A stretch of DNA of 64,000 bases. It comes from Flagellimonas oceanensis. GTDB lineage: Bacteria > Bacteroidota > Bacteroidia > Flavobacteriales > Flavobacteriaceae. The stretch is from contig NZ_RZNA01000047.1 of the NCBI RefSeq assembly GCF_003992595.1, positions 300,065-364,064 on the forward strand. The letters are read 5' to 3'. Under the pieces are notes generated by a model. That model was given only the letters and a program-made list of their open reading frames with translations, was not told where the DNA came from and searched no databases. The position numbers and the translations under genes were made by a program. Shown piece after piece: positions 62,682 to 64,000 of this stretch (its first letter is position 1; every line of letters starts with the position of its first letter).

Positions 62682-64000
62682 AAAAAAGAGCCGTCTTCAT
62701 TCTTTTAGTAGGGAGTGTTTTCTTTATTACGGGAAAGATATTTTCACAAAATACATCCTACAAAGTCCATTCCCATAACGATTATGCCCAAGATCTGCCC
62801 TTTTGGTATGCCTACAGCAATGGTGCATCCTCCATCGAAGCTGATGTTTTTTTAAAGAACAGTATGCTCTACGTGACTCATGCCGAGGATGAGATAATCG
62901 AGGAGCATACCTTGGACAAATTATATCTGGATAGATTGAACAATTTGGAGGCATCAGGAGAACTGCGCGAGCTACAGTTGCTTATCGATCTTAAGTCTGA
63001 TGCTTATGCCACGCTTGAAAAGCTGGAAGAGGTGTTGAAAACCTATCCCAACCTTATCAATGGGGATAAAGTCAAATTTGTGATTTCAGGGAATCGTCCC
63101 CGACCAGAAGAATACCAAAATTATCCACCCTTTATTTGGTTTGACCATCAGAATTTGGAGGAGTTGAGCCATATGGATCTAAGTAAAGTGGCACTGGTGA
63201 GTTCCAGCTATAAGAATTATTCCGTTTGGAATGGATATGGTAGAATGACAGCTCCTGATCTGGAAAAAGTAAAAGAAGCCATAACCAAGGCAAAGGCATC
63301 GGGAAAACCATTCCGTTTTTGGGCCACGCCAGATACAAAGACTGCTTGGGCCCGTTTGGCCCATTTGGGGGTCGACTACATCAATACGGATAAACCGGCA
63401 CTGGCTGAACAGTATCTGGATAAACTTGAAGGAAACACCTTCACTTTGGAAAATCCAGTTGCCGTTTACCAACCCAAATATGAGTATGATCAAGGTGTCA
63501 AACCCACCAATATCATTTTAATGATTGGGGATGGAAATGGTCTGGCACAGATTACTTCGGCCATGATAGCCAATCGTGGTAAGCTGACCCTGACGGGCTT
63601 AAAAAACATCGGATTGGTAAAAACAGCTTCATACGATGACCTGATTACCGATTCTGCAGCAGGAGCTACAGCCATGGCTACAGGAAAAAAAACAAATAAT
63701 AGGGCTATTGGTACCGATCCAGAGGGCCAGGCGTTGCCCAACTTGATCGATGCCCTGAGCAAAAAGGACTTTAATACAGCCATAGTTTCCACGGATGCCA
63801 TTTATGGGGCCACGCCGTCATCGTTTTATGCTCACCGAGTGGAGCGGGACGACACCCCGGGATTGATCGAGGACCTGAAAAGTAGTCCGTTGGATTTATT
63901 TATTGCAGGAGGGGAAAAGGACAAAGAATCCATCGCAAAAGTATTTAGTGAACAGCAACTGGATAACCTTTCCGATTTTAAGAACCCGACTGGGATTTAT
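62678..64000 (+). CDS. Fusion of a PI-PLC/GDPD-like phosphodiesterase and an alkaline phosphatase (3' end outside window)
   Basis: The frame starts with ATG at 62678 (overlapping the previous stop, ATGA) and is open to the edge, 441 residues without a stop. A signal peptide ends near KIFSQ. Residues about 27-265 look like a PI-PLC/GDPD-type TIM barrel: VHSHNDYAQ, SSIEADVFL, YVTHAEDE, LLIDLKSD, and FRFWATPDT with YINTDKP near its end. From residue about 274 begins an alkaline phosphatase domain: IILMIGDGNG and ITDSAAGATAM (nucleophile S326), then STDAIYGATPSSFYAHRVERDD. A diester would be cut and the resulting monoester dephosphorylated by one polypeptide. Co-transcribed with the preceding phosphatase. 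Confidence 0.87.
   Translation, partial: MKKRAVFILLVGSVFFITGKIFSQNTSYKVHSHNDYAQDLPFWYAYSNGASSIEADVFLKNSMLYVTHAEDEIIEEHTLDKLYLDRLNNLEASGELRELQLLIDLKSDAYATLEKLEEVLKTYPNLINGDKVKFVISGNRPRPEEYQNYPPFIWFDHQNLEELSHMDLSKVALVSSSYKNYSVWNGYGRMTAPDLEKVKEAITKAKASGKPFRFWATPDTKTAWARLAHLGVDYINTDKPALAEQYLDKLEGNTFTLENPVAVYQPKYEYDQGVKPTNIILMIGDGNGLAQITSAMIANRGKLTLTGLKNIGLVKTASYDDLITDSAAGATAMATGKKTNNRAIGTDPEGQALPNLIDALSKKDFNTAIVSTDAIYGATPSSFYAHRVERDDTPGLIEDLKSSPLDLFIAGGEKDKESIAKVFSEQQLDNLSDFKNPTGIY

Overview
The window is chromosomal DNA from a marine-type member of the Flavobacteriia (Bacteroidota), most likely a yellow-pigmented Flavobacteriaceae close to the Muricauda/Allomuricauda group; the genus is inference. 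Support comes from type IX secretion components and cargo (PorP/SprF, a gliding-type C-terminal domain), a SusC/SusD pair with an STN domain behind an ECF sigma/FecR pair, the L28-L33-DUF4295 ribosomal group, a crtZ-crtB-crtI carotenoid cluster, and promoters of the Bacteroidota type (TTG, about 19 nt, TAnnTTTG) with few strong Shine-Dalgarno sites. I see no prophage, transposase, CRISPR array or rRNA; there is one tRNA (Leu, GAG).

Layout. 1-3476: end of a large surface protein, a type IX secreted repeat protein and its PorP/SprF partner. 3533-5744: idi, a QueD-like protein, manA and a small conserved gene. 5746-16435: mostly housekeeping and membrane genes (DUF4369 lipoprotein, DUF819 transporter, S1/P1 nuclease, AraC regulator, MOSC protein, an ECF sigma with a putative anti-sigma partner, DoxX protein, htpG). 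16436-19836: TetR-type regulator, AarF/UbiB kinase, fabH. 19949-29799: TonB-dependent-like barrel, CoA-binding protein, sodium:solute symporter, recR, a 2-oxoacid dehydrogenase E2, a DnaQ-type exonuclease, FAH-family protein, Hpt protein, cinA. 29874-37819: rpmB, rpmG and DUF4295, then ftsY, an amidase, a serine hydrolase and rimO, with a large surface-protein gene inserted on the opposite strand. 37816-40398: a remarkable three-activity fusion (cNMP sensor, acyltransferase, SGNH hydrolase). 40754-49376: DoxX plus Gfo/Idh/MocA oxidoreductase, PPIases, MoxR ATPase, aconitase. 49457-50583: tandem TlpA-like proteins, one lacking its cysteines. 50584-54237: carotenoid genes with a MerR/B12-type regulator. 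54658-64000: ECF sigma, FecR, SusC, SusD, an alkaline phosphatase and a phosphodiesterase-alkaline phosphatase fusion cut by the window edge.

Systems that work together. The last 9 kb looks like one trans-envelope signalling and uptake unit dedicated to organic phosphate: the STN-bearing SusC would signal through FecR to the sigma factor, while secreted phosphodiesterase and phosphatase domains release phosphate or the organic moiety. The carotenoid genes sit behind a regulator with both cobalamin-binding signatures of the CarH/LitR light sensors, which suggests light-controlled pigment synthesis. Upstream of the first ECF sigma gene, two divergent matching promoter-like elements (TGTAAC, 17 nt, CGTC) suggest the sigma drives both itself and a neighbouring DUF6249 membrane protein. 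Functional assignments are from reading motifs and family resemblance; no database search was run.
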